NCBI GenBank assembly: GCA_902478715.1
Contig: CABSMC010000018.1
Span: forward strand, 1 to 36,823
Origin: an uncultured Adlercreutzia sp.
Lineage (GTDB): Bacteria; Actinomycetota; Coriobacteriia; Coriobacteriales; Eggerthellaceae
Direction: 5' to 3'
Length of the DNA: 36,823 bases
Shown here piece after piece: positions 15,873-22,808 of this stretch (its first letter is position 1; each line of letters starts with the position of its first letter). Made by a program: the position numbers and the translations under genes. Under the pieces are notes generated by a model. That model ran no database searches, was not told the DNA's origin, and saw only the letters and a program-made list of their open reading frames with translations.

Positions 15873-16454
15873 ATGACGGAAATAGGTGACAAGTTGTATC
15901 TAATAGCAGGCCTGGGGAATCCGGGCGAGGAGTACGAGCACACGCGGCACAACGCCGGGTTCGATACGGTGGATGCGCTCGCCGACGAGCTGGGCGTGCG
16001 CTACTGGAAGAACGAGGGCGGGGCGCTCGTGGGGAGGGCGAGCTACCACGGCCACGAGCTTCTGCTCGTAAAGCCCCAGAGCTTCATGAACACCTCGGGA
16101 GGCCCGGTGAGCAAGCTCATGAGGGCCTACCATGGGGATCCCGACCATCTCATCGTCATCCACGACGAGCTGGACATCGACCCCGGCACTATTCGGGTGA
16201 AGTTCGGCGGGGGACATGCCGGCCACAACGGGCTGCGCTCCATCTGCGATAAGCTGGGCACCCGCGACTGGTACCGGGTGCGCATCGGCATCGGGCGGCC
16301 GCCGGGACGGAAGCCCGTGGTCGACTGGGTGCTCTCGCGCCCCCGCAGCAAGGACGATACCGAGGCCTTCGAGCATGCGGTGGCGCAGGGCGCTGAGGCG
16401 GTGCTCTCGCTCATCGACAACGGGTTGGAGAAGACCCAGCAGCGGTTCAACTGA
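15873..16454 (+). CDS. pth: peptidyl-tRNA hydrolase
   Basis: Releases peptides from peptidyl-tRNA that has dropped off the ribosome. 193 residues from ATG 15873. Family motifs are LIAGLGNPGEEYEHTRHNAGF (active-site Asn16 and His26), KPQSFMNTSG, the catalytic Asp in IVIHDELDIDPG, and GGGHAGHNGLRSI. The start is uncertain: ATG 15873 has no ribosome-binding site. TTG 15894 has AGGTGA four bases upstream and would give the family-typical N-terminus one residue before YLIAGLGNPG. An MFS gene follows 15 bp downstream. Confidence 0.95.
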   Translation: MTEIGDKLYLIAGLGNPGEEYEHTRHNAGFDTVDALADELGVRYWKNEGGALVGRASYHGHELLLVKPQSFMNTSGGPVSKLMRAYHGDPDHLIVIHDELDIDPGTIRVKFGGGHAGHNGLRSICDKLGTRDWYRVRIGIGRPPGRKPVVDWVLSRPRSKDDTEAFEHAVAQGAEAVLSLIDNGLEKTQQRFN

Positions 16455-16469
16455 GGGCTGGAAACTCCC

Positions 16470-17855
16470 ATGCGTCTTTCCGAGAAGGGGCACACCTACG
16501 CCCTGTTCGCCATCGTCGTCATCACCTGCGCGCTAGGGTCGCTTTCCCAAACCGCTACGAACTCCATGCTCACGGGCATTTGCGCGGAGTTTTCCATCGA
16601 TGCCGGCGAGGGGCAGTGGCTGACCACGGTCTACATGCTCGTTATGGGTATTACGGTGCCGGCGGTGACGTTCCTCGCCCGGCGTATGTCGGTCAAGCGC
16701 CTGGTGTGTCTGGCCCTCGGGCTCTTTCTGGCGGGCTCGGCCGTTGATCTGATTGCCCGAACCTTCTTCACGCTCGTGCTGGGACGCGTGCTGCAGGCAG
16801 TGGCCACGGGTATCACGCTGCCGCTCGTGCAGTCGCTGGCCATGACGCGCTTTCCGAGAGAGCGCACGGGCACGACCATGGGCATTGCCGGCATTGCCAT
16901 GGGGTTCGCCCCCAACATCGGGCCCATCATCGGCGGCGCGCTCGTAGACTCCTGGGGCTGGCGCAGCTTCTACGGGCTGCTAATCGGCATTTTGGTGCTG
17001 CTCGCGTTGGCCTGCGCTCTGTTGGTGCGCGAGGAGGGAGATGGCAGTGCCGGCGCCGTGCTGGACGTGCCGTCGCTGGCGCTTTCCACGCTCGGTTTCG
17101 GCGGGCTGCTCTTGGCGGCATCGAATGCGGCGAACATGCCGCTGTCCAGCGAGGGCGTGTGGGTGCCGGCGCTGAGCGGTGCCTGCTGCGTGGCCGCGTT
17201 CCTCGTGCGGCAGAACCGTATTTCCCATCCGCTTATTTATCTGGGCGTGTTTCGCGCCCGCCAGTACCGGGCGGCGTTCGTGGCCCAGAACTGCCTGTTC
17301 GCCTCATTCATGGGCATCACGCTCATCGTTCCCTTGTTCGTGCAGGGCATCTGTGGGCTCTCGGCGCTCGATGCCGGCATCGTGTTCGTGCCGGCTACGG
17401 TGATAGCCCTGTTCCTGAATCCGCTAGCTGGCCTGCTCACCGATCGGGTGGGCGCACGCGCGGTTACGGTGACGGGCGCCGTGCTGCTCGTCGTTGGTGC
17501 GGCCTCCATGATGTTCGTGGATGCAGCGACTCCGCTATGGCTGCTGACGGCCATGCAAGCGGTACGCGCTTTGGGCGTGAGCACGCTCGTGGGGCCGTTG
17601 AATTCCTGGGGTCTTTCGGGCTTGCTTCCCGCGAACACGATGGACGGCAGCGTCTTTTTCGCCACGGCCCGCCAGGTGTGCGCCTCGCTCGGCACGGCGC
17701 TCATGATGCTGCTCGTGGTAAGCGTGCCCGCATCGCTGGCTCTGGCTGGCATGGGCGGCGCGGAGGCGGCCGTGTGGGGCTATCGGGCGGCCTTCGCTCT
17801 GTCGGCGGCGCTTTCGCTAGCGGTGCTCATTGTTGCCGTTTGGAAAATCCGTTAG
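16470..17855 (+). CDS. MFS multidrug exporter, DHA2 (EmrB/QacA) type
   Basis: Proton-driven exporter of the inner membrane. 461 residues with about 13-14 predicted membrane helices. DHA2-type features include QTATNSMLTGICAEF (motif D1 region, more usually LDxTIVNVALP), the WLTTVYML segment, LGRVLQAVATGITLPLVQSL and the antiporter motif C-like GFAPNIGPIIGGALVDSWGWRSFY. It is very close to pth, so cotranscription is likely. The substrate cannot be predicted. The ribosome-binding site is weak (GAGGG about 11 bases before the ATG). Confidence 0.87.
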   Translation: MRLSEKGHTYALFAIVVITCALGSLSQTATNSMLTGICAEFSIDAGEGQWLTTVYMLVMGITVPAVTFLARRMSVKRLVCLALGLFLAGSAVDLIARTFFTLVLGRVLQAVATGITLPLVQSLAMTRFPRERTGTTMGIAGIAMGFAPNIGPIIGGALVDSWGWRSFYGLLIGILVLLALACALLVREEGDGSAGAVLDVPSLALSTLGFGGLLLAASNAANMPLSSEGVWVPALSGACCVAAFLVRQNRISHPLIYLGVFRARQYRAAFVAQNCLFASFMGITLIVPLFVQGICGLSALDAGIVFVPATVIALFLNPLAGLLTDRVGARAVTVTGAVLLVVGAASMMFVDAATPLWLLTAMQAVRALGVSTLVGPLNSWGLSGLLPANTMDGSVFFATARQVCASLGTALMMLLVVSVPASLALAGMGGAEAAVWGYRAAFALSAALSLAVLIVAVWKIR

Positions 17856-17863
17856 CGTATAAT
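17833..17863 (+). promoter_or_regulatory. predicted promoter of the ABC-F gene
   Basis: A perfect TATAAT (17858-17863) sits just past the MFS stop codon, with TTGCCG (17833-17838) 19 bp upstream inside the MFS gene. Transcription would start near 17870, about 30 bases before the ABC-F start. Confidence 0.5.
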
Positions 17864-17899
17864 CTGCTCCGAAGCGAATGGAAGTGAAAGGCGGCCTTG

Positions 17900-19780
17900 G
17901 TGGCGTTTCTTCTCGGTTGTGAAAAAGTGAGCGTGGAATTCCCCACGAAGACGGTGTTCGACGGGCTGTCCCTCGGGGTGGACGAGGGGGCCCGTATCGG
18001 CATCGTGGGCCAGAACGGCGATGGCAAGTCCACGCTTCTGCGGGTGCTCTCCGGCGACGTGGAAGTGGACGACGGCCGTGTCATCCGCACCCGCGGCGTG
18101 TCGGTGGGCATGCTCGGCCAGAGCGACGACTTACGCGATGGGGACACCGTTGAACGGGCCGTGGTGGGGGATCGTCCCGAATACGAGTGGGCCGGCGACC
18201 CTCGGGTTCGCGCCATCATCGCGGGGCTGCTCGAGGATGTGGATTGGAACGCGACAGTGGGCACCCTTTCGGGCGGTCAGCGGCGGCGGGTCGATCTGGC
18301 CCGGCTGCTCATCGGCGACTGGGACGTGCTCATGCTGGACGAGCCCACCAACCACCTGGACGTGCGCGCCATCACCTGGCTCGCCGAGCACCTGAAGACC
18401 CGCTGGCGCCGCGGGGCAGGGGCGCTGCTCGTGGTGACCCACGACCGTTGGTTTCTCGACGAGGTCTGCGAGGCGATGTGGGAGGTGCACGGCCGCCGTG
18501 TCTGGCCCTTCGAGGGAGGCTTTTCCGCTTACATCATGCAGCGGGTGGAACGGGATCGCCTGGAGGCTCTGGCCGAGCAGAAGCGCCAGAACGCCCTGCG
18601 CCGCGAGCTGGCGTGGCTATCCCGCGGCGCCCGCGCCCGGGCCACCAAGCCCAAGTTCCACGTGGCCGCCGCCCAGGCGCTCATTGCCGACGTGCCGCCC
18701 TTGCGCAACGAGCTGGAGCTCAAGCGCATGGCCATGGCGCGCCTCGGCAAGCAGGTGGTCGATCTGAAAGGCGCATCGCTGCGCTTCGGGAACCGAGTCA
18801 TCTTGGACGATGTCGACTGGATCATCGGCCCCGGCGATCGCTACGGCATCGTGGGCGCCAACGGCATCGGCAAGACGACGCTTCTGCGCATCATCCAAGG
18901 GCTGCAGCCGCTCGATTCCGGGCGCGTGAAAATCGGCCAGACCGTGCGTTTCGCCGTGCTGTCGCAGCATTTGGACGAGCTGCGCAAGCTCGGCGACGAC
19001 CGCGTGCGCCAGGTGATCTCGCGCTACTCGCGGCGCACGATGCTCGACGGCAAGGAGATGACACCGGGGCAGCTGCTCGAACGGCTCGGGTTCACCAAAG
19101 ATGACCAGAACGAGCCGGTGTGCGACCTGTCCGGCGGCCAGAAGCGTCGGTTGGCGCTCATGCTCATCTTGCTGGACGAGCCCAACGTGCTCATCTTGGA
19201 CGAGCCGGGAAACGACTTGGACACCGACATGCTGGCGGCGGTGGAGAGCCTGCTCGATGGCTGGCCCGGCACGCTTCTGCTCGTCACCCACGACCGCTAC
19301 CTCATGGAGCGCGTGACCGACCACCAGTTCGCGCTCATCGACGGCAAGGTGCGCCACCTGCCCGGCGGCGTCGACGAGTACCTGAAGCTCGCGGAAGAGG
19401 CCGACCGCGAGGCGGCGAAGGGCTCTAGAGACAATTCCGAAAACGGCGCCGTAAACCGTCCTGGCGCCCACCCCGTAGGGGGCGACCTTGGTCGCCCCTC
19501 GCCCGCGACCTCCAACGATCCCGGGAATGCGGCCGCCTCTTCCACCCCTGCCCTCTCCGGCGGTGAGCAGCGCGCCCTGCGCAAGCTCATGGCCTCCAAC
19601 GAGAAGAAGATCGAGACCTTAAAGGGCAAGATCGAGAAGAAGCAGCTGGAAATGGCCGCCGCCGACCAATCCGACTACCTGGTGCTCACCGCCATGCAAG
19701 AGGAGATCGCCGACTTCGAAACCCAAATAGAAGCCCTTGAACTGGAATGGTTCGAAGCCGCCGAGAAGCTGGGGGAGTAG
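17900..19780 (+). CDS. uup: ABC-F family ATPase, Uup-like
   Basis: Soluble ribosome-associated ATPase with two nucleotide-binding domains. 626 residues. NBD1 has Walker A GQNGDGKST (37-45), signature LSGGQRRR and DEPTNHLD. NBD2 has GANGIGKTT, LSGGQKRR and DEPGNDLDTD. The NDLD form in NBD2 and the C-terminal coiled coil (about 556-620) point to Uup rather than EttA. Between them lies a Pro/Gly/Asn-rich linker (about 505-552), of which about 10 residues are encoded by a REP-like palindrome (19474-19498). The start is GTG 17900 with AAAGG eight bases upstream; TTG 17897 is an alternative. The stop overlaps the next gene's start by one base. Confidence 0.88.
   Translation: MAFLLGCEKVSVEFPTKTVFDGLSLGVDEGARIGIVGQNGDGKSTLLRVLSGDVEVDDGRVIRTRGVSVGMLGQSDDLRDGDTVERAVVGDRPEYEWAGDPRVRAIIAGLLEDVDWNATVGTLSGGQRRRVDLARLLIGDWDVLMLDEPTNHLDVRAITWLAEHLKTRWRRGAGALLVVTHDRWFLDEVCEAMWEVHGRRVWPFEGGFSAYIMQRVERDRLEALAEQKRQNALRRELAWLSRGARARATKPKFHVAAAQALIADVPPLRNELELKRMAMARLGKQVVDLKGASLRFGNRVILDDVDWIIGPGDRYGIVGANGIGKTTLLRIIQGLQPLDSGRVKIGQTVRFAVLSQHLDELRKLGDDRVRQVISRYSRRTMLDGKEMTPGQLLERLGFTKDDQNEPVCDLSGGQKRRLALMLILLDEPNVLILDEPGNDLDTDMLAAVESLLDGWPGTLLLVTHDRYLMERVTDHQFALIDGKVRHLPGGVDEYLKLAEEADREAAKGSRDNSENGAVNRPGAHPVGGDLGRPSPATSNDPGNAAASSTPALSGGEQRALRKLMASNEKKIETLKGKIEKKQLEMAAADQSDYLVLTAMQEEIADFETQIEALELEWFEAAEKLGE
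19474..19498 (+). repeat. REP-like element, family A copy 1, inside the ABC-F gene
   Basis: A CGTAG head is followed by the palindrome AGGGG(G)CGACC-TT-GGTCGCCCCT (476-486 pairs with 489-498 of the 19 kb block, one G bulged). It has the same layout as the elements at 32122-32150 and 32180-32205. It is translated in frame as PVGGDLGRPS within the linker before the C-terminal coiled coil. Confidence 0.75.
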
Positions 19781-20397
19781 TGGCCGCGTACAAGACCATT
19801 GCCGCTCCTGCCGAGGCGGAGATCGTGGAGAAGAAGAGTCGCTTCATCGGGCAGATCGCGCCGGTGTCCACCGAGGAAGAGGCGCTCGCGTTCATCGCCG
19901 AGGTGAAGGCGGCCCACCGCATGGCGCGCCACAACGTGTACGCCTATGTGCTGCGGGGCGGGCGCGTGCGCTACACCGACGATGGGGAGCCGGCCAAGAC
20001 GGCGGGCATGCCGACGCTCGAGGCCATTCAGCATGCGGGCTTGGAAGATGTGGCGGTGGTGGTCACCCGCTACTTTGGCGGCATTCTGCTCGGCACCGGC
20101 GGCCTGGTGCGCGCTTACACTGACGCCACGAAAGCGGCCATCGAAGCAGCGGACATCGTCACGGTGTCAGTCTGCGTCGACATCGTTCTGGAAGTTCCCT
20201 ACGGTCTGTACGAGCAGCTGTGCCGGGTGGCCGAGGCCTGCGGCGCGAAGCTTGCCGAGAGCGACTTCGCCGAGAACGTCCTGCTCACCTTCCGCATGCT
20301 CGACGGCACCCAGGCCCCCTTCCTGGAAAAGCTCACCGAACTCACCCGCGGCCAAAGTGAAATCATCGTGACGGAGCCCTTCGACGCGGCGTTCTAA
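19780..20397 (+). CDS. YigZ/IMPACT (UPF0029) family protein
   Basis: 205 residues from GTG 19780. The N-terminal IMPACT domain shows KKSRFIG (about 19-25), DDGEPAKTAGMP and VVVTRYFGGILLGTGGLVRAYTDA. A C-terminal DUF1949-like domain (about 130-200) follows. E. coli YigZ and eukaryotic IMPACT relatives are linked to translation control, but the biochemical role is not settled. The GTG shares its G with the TAG stop of the upstream ABC-F gene and uses GGGGGAG as ribosome-binding site, so the two are translationally coupled; both families touch ribosome function. Confidence 0.9.
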   Translation: MAAYKTIAAPAEAEIVEKKSRFIGQIAPVSTEEEALAFIAEVKAAHRMARHNVYAYVLRGGRVRYTDDGEPAKTAGMPTLEAIQHAGLEDVAVVVTRYFGGILLGTGGLVRAYTDATKAAIEAADIVTVSVCVDIVLEVPYGLYEQLCRVAEACGAKLAESDFAENVLLTFRMLDGTQAPFLEKLTELTRGQSEIIVTEPFDAAF

Positions 20398-20409
20398 GGG
20401 GCGCGCCTG

Positions 20410-20418
20410 TGCTATAAT
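20410..20418 (+). promoter_or_regulatory. extended -10 promoter of the antisense (antitoxin) RNA
   Basis: TGC-TATAAT at 20410-20418, just past the YigZ stop, points toward the toxin gene. The -10 is perfect and has the TGn extension, and no -35 is evident. The predicted transcript starts near 20425. Confidence 0.65.
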
Positions 20419-20424
20419 CGCTCT

Positions 20425-20530
20425 TGCCTAAAGAAGGGCGCCCCAAACGGAACGCCCTTCGGCGAGGGTGCCTAGTCCTCGTCATTTTGCGAGGGGTTCC
20501 CGCCGTTATTCGGCGGGTTCTCTCTTATTT
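20425..20530 (+). ncRNA. predicted cis-antisense RNA (type I antitoxin)
   Basis: A predicted RNA of about 105 nt, starting after the TATAAT at 20413-20418 and ending at the intrinsic terminator CCCGCCG-TTATT-CGGCGGG (20499-20517) followed by TTCTCTCTTATTT. It begins with a hairpin, GAAGGGCG (20433-20440) with CGCCCTTC (20453-20460), and then runs antisense to the last third of the small toxin gene on the other strand. Convergent overlap at the toxin's 3' end is the arrangement of RatA with txpA in Bacillus subtilis. Transcription itself is inferred. Confidence 0.6.
20430..20460 (-). terminator. likely terminator of the small toxin mRNA
   Basis: On the minus strand, GAAGGGCG (20453-20460) pairs with CGCCCTTC (20433-20440) over a 12-nt loop and is followed by TTTAGG. 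It is 12 bp past the toxin stop. The same dyad forms the 5' hairpin of the antisense RNA on the plus strand. Confidence 0.5.
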
Positions 20531-20600
20531 GGGCCAAAATGGCCACAATTAAGGAGGCCACCCCAAGCAAGACTTGGACTAAGGCCAGCGTATCGCTCAT
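20472..20600 (-). CDS. small single-span membrane protein, holin-like type I toxin candidate
   Basis: 42 residues: MSDTLALVQVLLGV..., a single hydrophobic helix at about residues 5-25, then RENPP and a polar Asn/Gly-rich acidic tail ending SQNDED. Size, topology and N-terminal pattern resemble the putative holin-like toxin (Hol-Tox)/TxpA group, which damages the cell membrane when overproduced. ATG 20600 is preferred because AAGGGGGTGAT, a 10-of-11 match to the ideal Shine-Dalgarno, ends four bases upstream; ATG 20606 would overlap it. The Shine-Dalgarno is buried in a leader hairpin, and the 3' end is covered by a convergent antisense RNA. It is oriented against YigZ and divergent from queD. 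The function is inferred from this architecture and not shown. Confidence 0.7.
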   Translation of the reverse strand: MSDTLALVQVLLGVASLIVAILAQIRENPPNNGGNPSQNDED

Positions 20601-20647
20601 CTGCATCACCCCCTTTCCTAGCTAGCATCGTGGTGGGGTGAATGCAG
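20601..20647 (-). promoter_or_regulatory. leader hairpin sequestering the toxin ribosome-binding site
   Basis: In the toxin mRNA leader, CTGCAT-T-CACCCC (20635-20647) pairs with GGGGTGATGCAG (20601-20612): 12 pairs with one bulged base and a 22-nt loop. The 3' arm is the Shine-Dalgarno and the bases just before ATG 20600, so translation should be blocked in the folded full-length mRNA. Confidence 0.7.
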
Positions 20648-20672
20648 AGGGCGGGTGCTCCCTGTGAGGTTG

Positions 20673-20681
20673 ATTATAGCA
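20673..20681 (-). promoter_or_regulatory. extended -10 promoter of the toxin gene
   Basis: On the minus strand TGC-TATAAT (20673-20681) is a perfect extended -10. The start of transcription would be near 20666, giving a leader of about 65 nt. No good -35 is seen. It lies in the 113 bp upstream of queD, facing away. Confidence 0.65.
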
Positions 20682-20713
20682 TACAAATGTTCGTAGATTG
20701 GTGAGAATTCGAC

Positions 20714-21139
20714 ATGTACGGATTGAAGACGGAGAGCTCGTTCGATGCTTCTCATTTTCTGACTGATTACCACGGGAAGTGCGAGAACTTGCACGGGCAC
20801 CGCTGGCGCGTAGTGGCCTACCTGGAGGTGGAGCACCTGCAGACGGAGGGCACCTGCAAGGACATGGTGGTGGATTTCGGCGAGTTCAAAGCCGAGCTGC
20901 GCGCGCTGACCGAGCGGCTCGATCACCATTTCATCGTGGAAGAGGGCTCCCTTGCCCCCGACACCCTGGCGTGCCTCGAGCGTGAGGGCTTCGCCCTGTT
21001 CATCGTGCCCTTCCGCACCACGGCGGAAAACCTCGCCAAGTGGTTCTTCGACGCGCTCGCTGAACGCGGGCTGCCCGTGGCTCAGGTGGAGGTCTACGAG
21101 ACCCCCAACAACTGCGCCTACTACCGGGAGCAGCGATAG
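20714..21139 (+). CDS. queD: 6-carboxy-5,6,7,8-tetrahydropterin synthase
   Basis: Second step of queuosine precursor synthesis: dihydroneopterin triphosphate to 6-carboxytetrahydropterin. 141 residues. Zinc ligands are His14, His27 and His29 (FDASHFL, LHGHRW), the catalytic Cys is Cys23 in HGKCENLHGH, and the Asp70-His71 pair is in LDHHF. It ends three bases before queE, so it belongs to one operon with queE and queC. The ribosome-binding site is poor (GGTGAGA). No preQ1 riboswitch was recognised upstream; that space holds the toxin promoter and leader. Confidence 0.95.
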   Translation: MYGLKTESSFDASHFLTDYHGKCENLHGHRWRVVAYLEVEHLQTEGTCKDMVVDFGEFKAELRALTERLDHHFIVEEGSLAPDTLACLEREGFALFIVPFRTTAENLAKWFFDALAERGLPVAQVEVYETPNNCAYYREQR

Positions 21140-21142
21140 CCC

Positions 21143-21928
21143 ATGGTGCCCGAGGAAGAGAACGACGGCCTGCTGGATGCTGAGCGGCATCAGGCGCGCC
21201 ATACCATCGCTCCCCGCGCTCAGCTGTTCCCCGTGGCGGAGAAGTTCGTGTCCGTGAACGGGGAGGGCCTGGCGGCGGGGCGGCCGGCCGCTTTCATCCG
21301 GTTCGCCGGCTGCAACATGTGGTGCACCTACTGCGACACCCGCTGGGCGAACCATCCGCTGGTGGAAGTGGAGGGCTGGAGCGTGCCTGACCTGGTTGCC
21401 TGGGTGGCCGAGACCGGCGTGTCGTGCGTGACGCTCACTGGCGGCGAGCCGCTTTTGCAGCCCTACCTGCCCGATTTGGTGCAGACTCTGCTCGCAGTGG
21501 ACGACCCGCGCCCCTTGCGCGTGGAAATCGAGACCAATGGCTCGCGCGACTTGAGTCCCATGGCGCATCTGCGCGAGGCCTGCGCCGAGGCGGGGCTGCC
21601 CGGCAGCCTGCATTTCACGGTGGATTGGAAGACGCCCACGGCCGGCGAGGCCGTGTCCGCCGCCATGCGCCGCGAGAACTACGACTTGCTGGATACGCGC
21701 GATGCCGTGAAGTTCGTCGTGGGCACCGAGGATGATCTGGCCTTCATGGAGCGGTGCGCCGACGAGGTGGGGCTGTGGGATCGCTGCGCGGTGCTGGTGA
21801 GCCCGGTATGGGGCGCGATCGAGCCGGCCGAGATCGCCGCTTACCTCATCGAGCACGGCCTCGACCGCGCCCGTTTGCAGTTGCAGCTGCACAAGATCAT
21901 CTGGCCCGATGAGACGCGCGGGGTTTAA
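21143..21928 (+). CDS. queE: 7-carboxy-7-deazaguanine synthase (radical SAM)
   Basis: Radical-SAM ring contraction of carboxytetrahydropterin to 7-carboxy-7-deazaguanine. 261 residues. The cluster motif is CNMWCTYC (Cys57, Cys61, Cys64), followed by LTGGEPLLQ and the EIETNGS strand. An N-terminal stretch of about 30 residues precedes the conserved VAEKFVSVNGEG, longer than in many relatives, so a later start is conceivable, but GGGAG lies upstream of ATG 21143. It lies between queD and queC. Confidence 0.94.
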   Translation: MVPEEENDGLLDAERHQARHTIAPRAQLFPVAEKFVSVNGEGLAAGRPAAFIRFAGCNMWCTYCDTRWANHPLVEVEGWSVPDLVAWVAETGVSCVTLTGGEPLLQPYLPDLVQTLLAVDDPRPLRVEIETNGSRDLSPMAHLREACAEAGLPGSLHFTVDWKTPTAGEAVSAAMRRENYDLLDTRDAVKFVVGTEDDLAFMERCADEVGLWDRCAVLVSPVWGAIEPAEIAAYLIEHGLDRARLQLQLHKIIWPDETRGV

Positions 21929-21949
21929 GGATCTGGAAGGATAGAAACC

Positions 21950-22639
21950 ATGACCAAAACCAAAGCCCTGGTGCTGTGCTCTGGCGGCGTCGATTCCACG
22001 ACGCTTTTGGCCCGAGCCGTGAACGAGTACGGTGCCGAGAATGTGTACGCGCTCTCCATCAGCTACGGGCAGAAGCACGCCCGCGAGATCGAGGCGGCCC
22101 GCACCGTGGCGGCCCATTACGGCGTGCAGCAGCGCTTCCTCGATTTGGGCGCCATCTTCGCCGACAGCGACTGCTCGCTTCTGGATCATTCCGATGCGGC
22201 GGTTCCCCAGTCCAGCTACGCCGAGCAGCAGGCCGCTGGCGACAGCGGTCCGGTGAGCACCTACGTTCCCTTCCGCAACGGGCTCTTCCTTTCCTCGGCT
22301 GCCTCGATGGCCCTTTCCCTCGGCTGTTCGGTGGTCTCTTACGGCGCCCACCACGACGACTGGGCCGGCAATGCCTATCCCGATTGCTCGCTGGAGTTCG
22401 TGGAGGCCATGAATCGCGCCATCGTGGAGGGCACCGGCGGCGAGCTTCGCTTGGAAGCCCCGTTCGTCACTTGGTCGAAGGCCGATATCGTGCGCGAGGG
22501 CTTGGCACTGGGGGTGCCCTACGAGCTCACCTGGTCGTGCTACGAAGGAGGAGAGGCGCCCTGCGGCCGCTGCGCCACCTGTCTCGACCGCGCCGCCGCC
22601 TTCGCCGCCAACGGCGTCGAGGACCCGGCTATGAGATAA
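21950..22639 (+). CDS. queC: 7-cyano-7-deazaguanine synthase
   Basis: ATP-dependent conversion of carboxydeazaguanine to preQ0. 229 residues. The PP-loop SGGVDST is at 11-17, and the zinc ligands Cys197, Cys205, Cys208 and Cys211 lie in SCYEGGEAPCGRCATC. GAHHDDWAGNAYPDC is the conserved substrate segment. The ATG is preceded by GGAAGG. It is followed by a family B structured repeat that separates it from queF. Confidence 0.95.
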   Translation: MTKTKALVLCSGGVDSTTLLARAVNEYGAENVYALSISYGQKHAREIEAARTVAAHYGVQQRFLDLGAIFADSDCSLLDHSDAAVPQSSYAEQQAAGDSGPVSTYVPFRNGLFLSSAASMALSLGCSVVSYGAHHDDWAGNAYPDCSLEFVEAMNRAIVEGTGGELRLEAPFVTWSKADIVREGLALGVPYELTWSCYEGGEAPCGRCATCLDRAAAFAANGVEDPAMR

Positions 22640-22658
22640 TCAAGCAGAGTTGAGTGTA

Positions 22659-22775
22659 GCGGGATACGGGGTATTGCTCACCAAGCGAGTTCCGAGAGCG
22701 TTCGAAACAGGACTAAACGTCCTGTTTCGCCGAGCGAGGACTGTCTGAGCGACTGAGCGGTACCCCGCAGCCCGC
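22659..22775 (+). repeat. structured repeat, family B copy 1
   Basis: The outer stem is 22659-22680 with 22754-22775 (22 positions, 18 identical pairs). Inside it are the conserved strand GCGAGTTCCG (22685-22694), a variable perfect inner hairpin CGAAACAGGAC/GTCCTGTTTCG (22703-22713 with 22719-22729) and the conserved strand GCGAGGACTGTCTGAGCGA (22734-22752). Both conserved strands recur exactly in the copy at 29433-29566, while the stems there are unrelated in sequence. It fills the gap between queC and queF. Confidence 0.85.
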
Positions 22776-22808
22776 CCCCAAGGAGTTGCTAGAGAAGAGG
22801 AGCTGGGA

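Noticed and set aside
20398..20713. preQ1 riboswitch upstream of queD
   Set aside because: The space is occupied by the toxin/antisense structures, and no preQ1 aptamer pattern was recognised.
22659..22775. CRISPR repeat interpretation of the family B strings
   Set aside because: The two copies are almost 7 kb apart, with no array of repeats and spacers and no cas genes.
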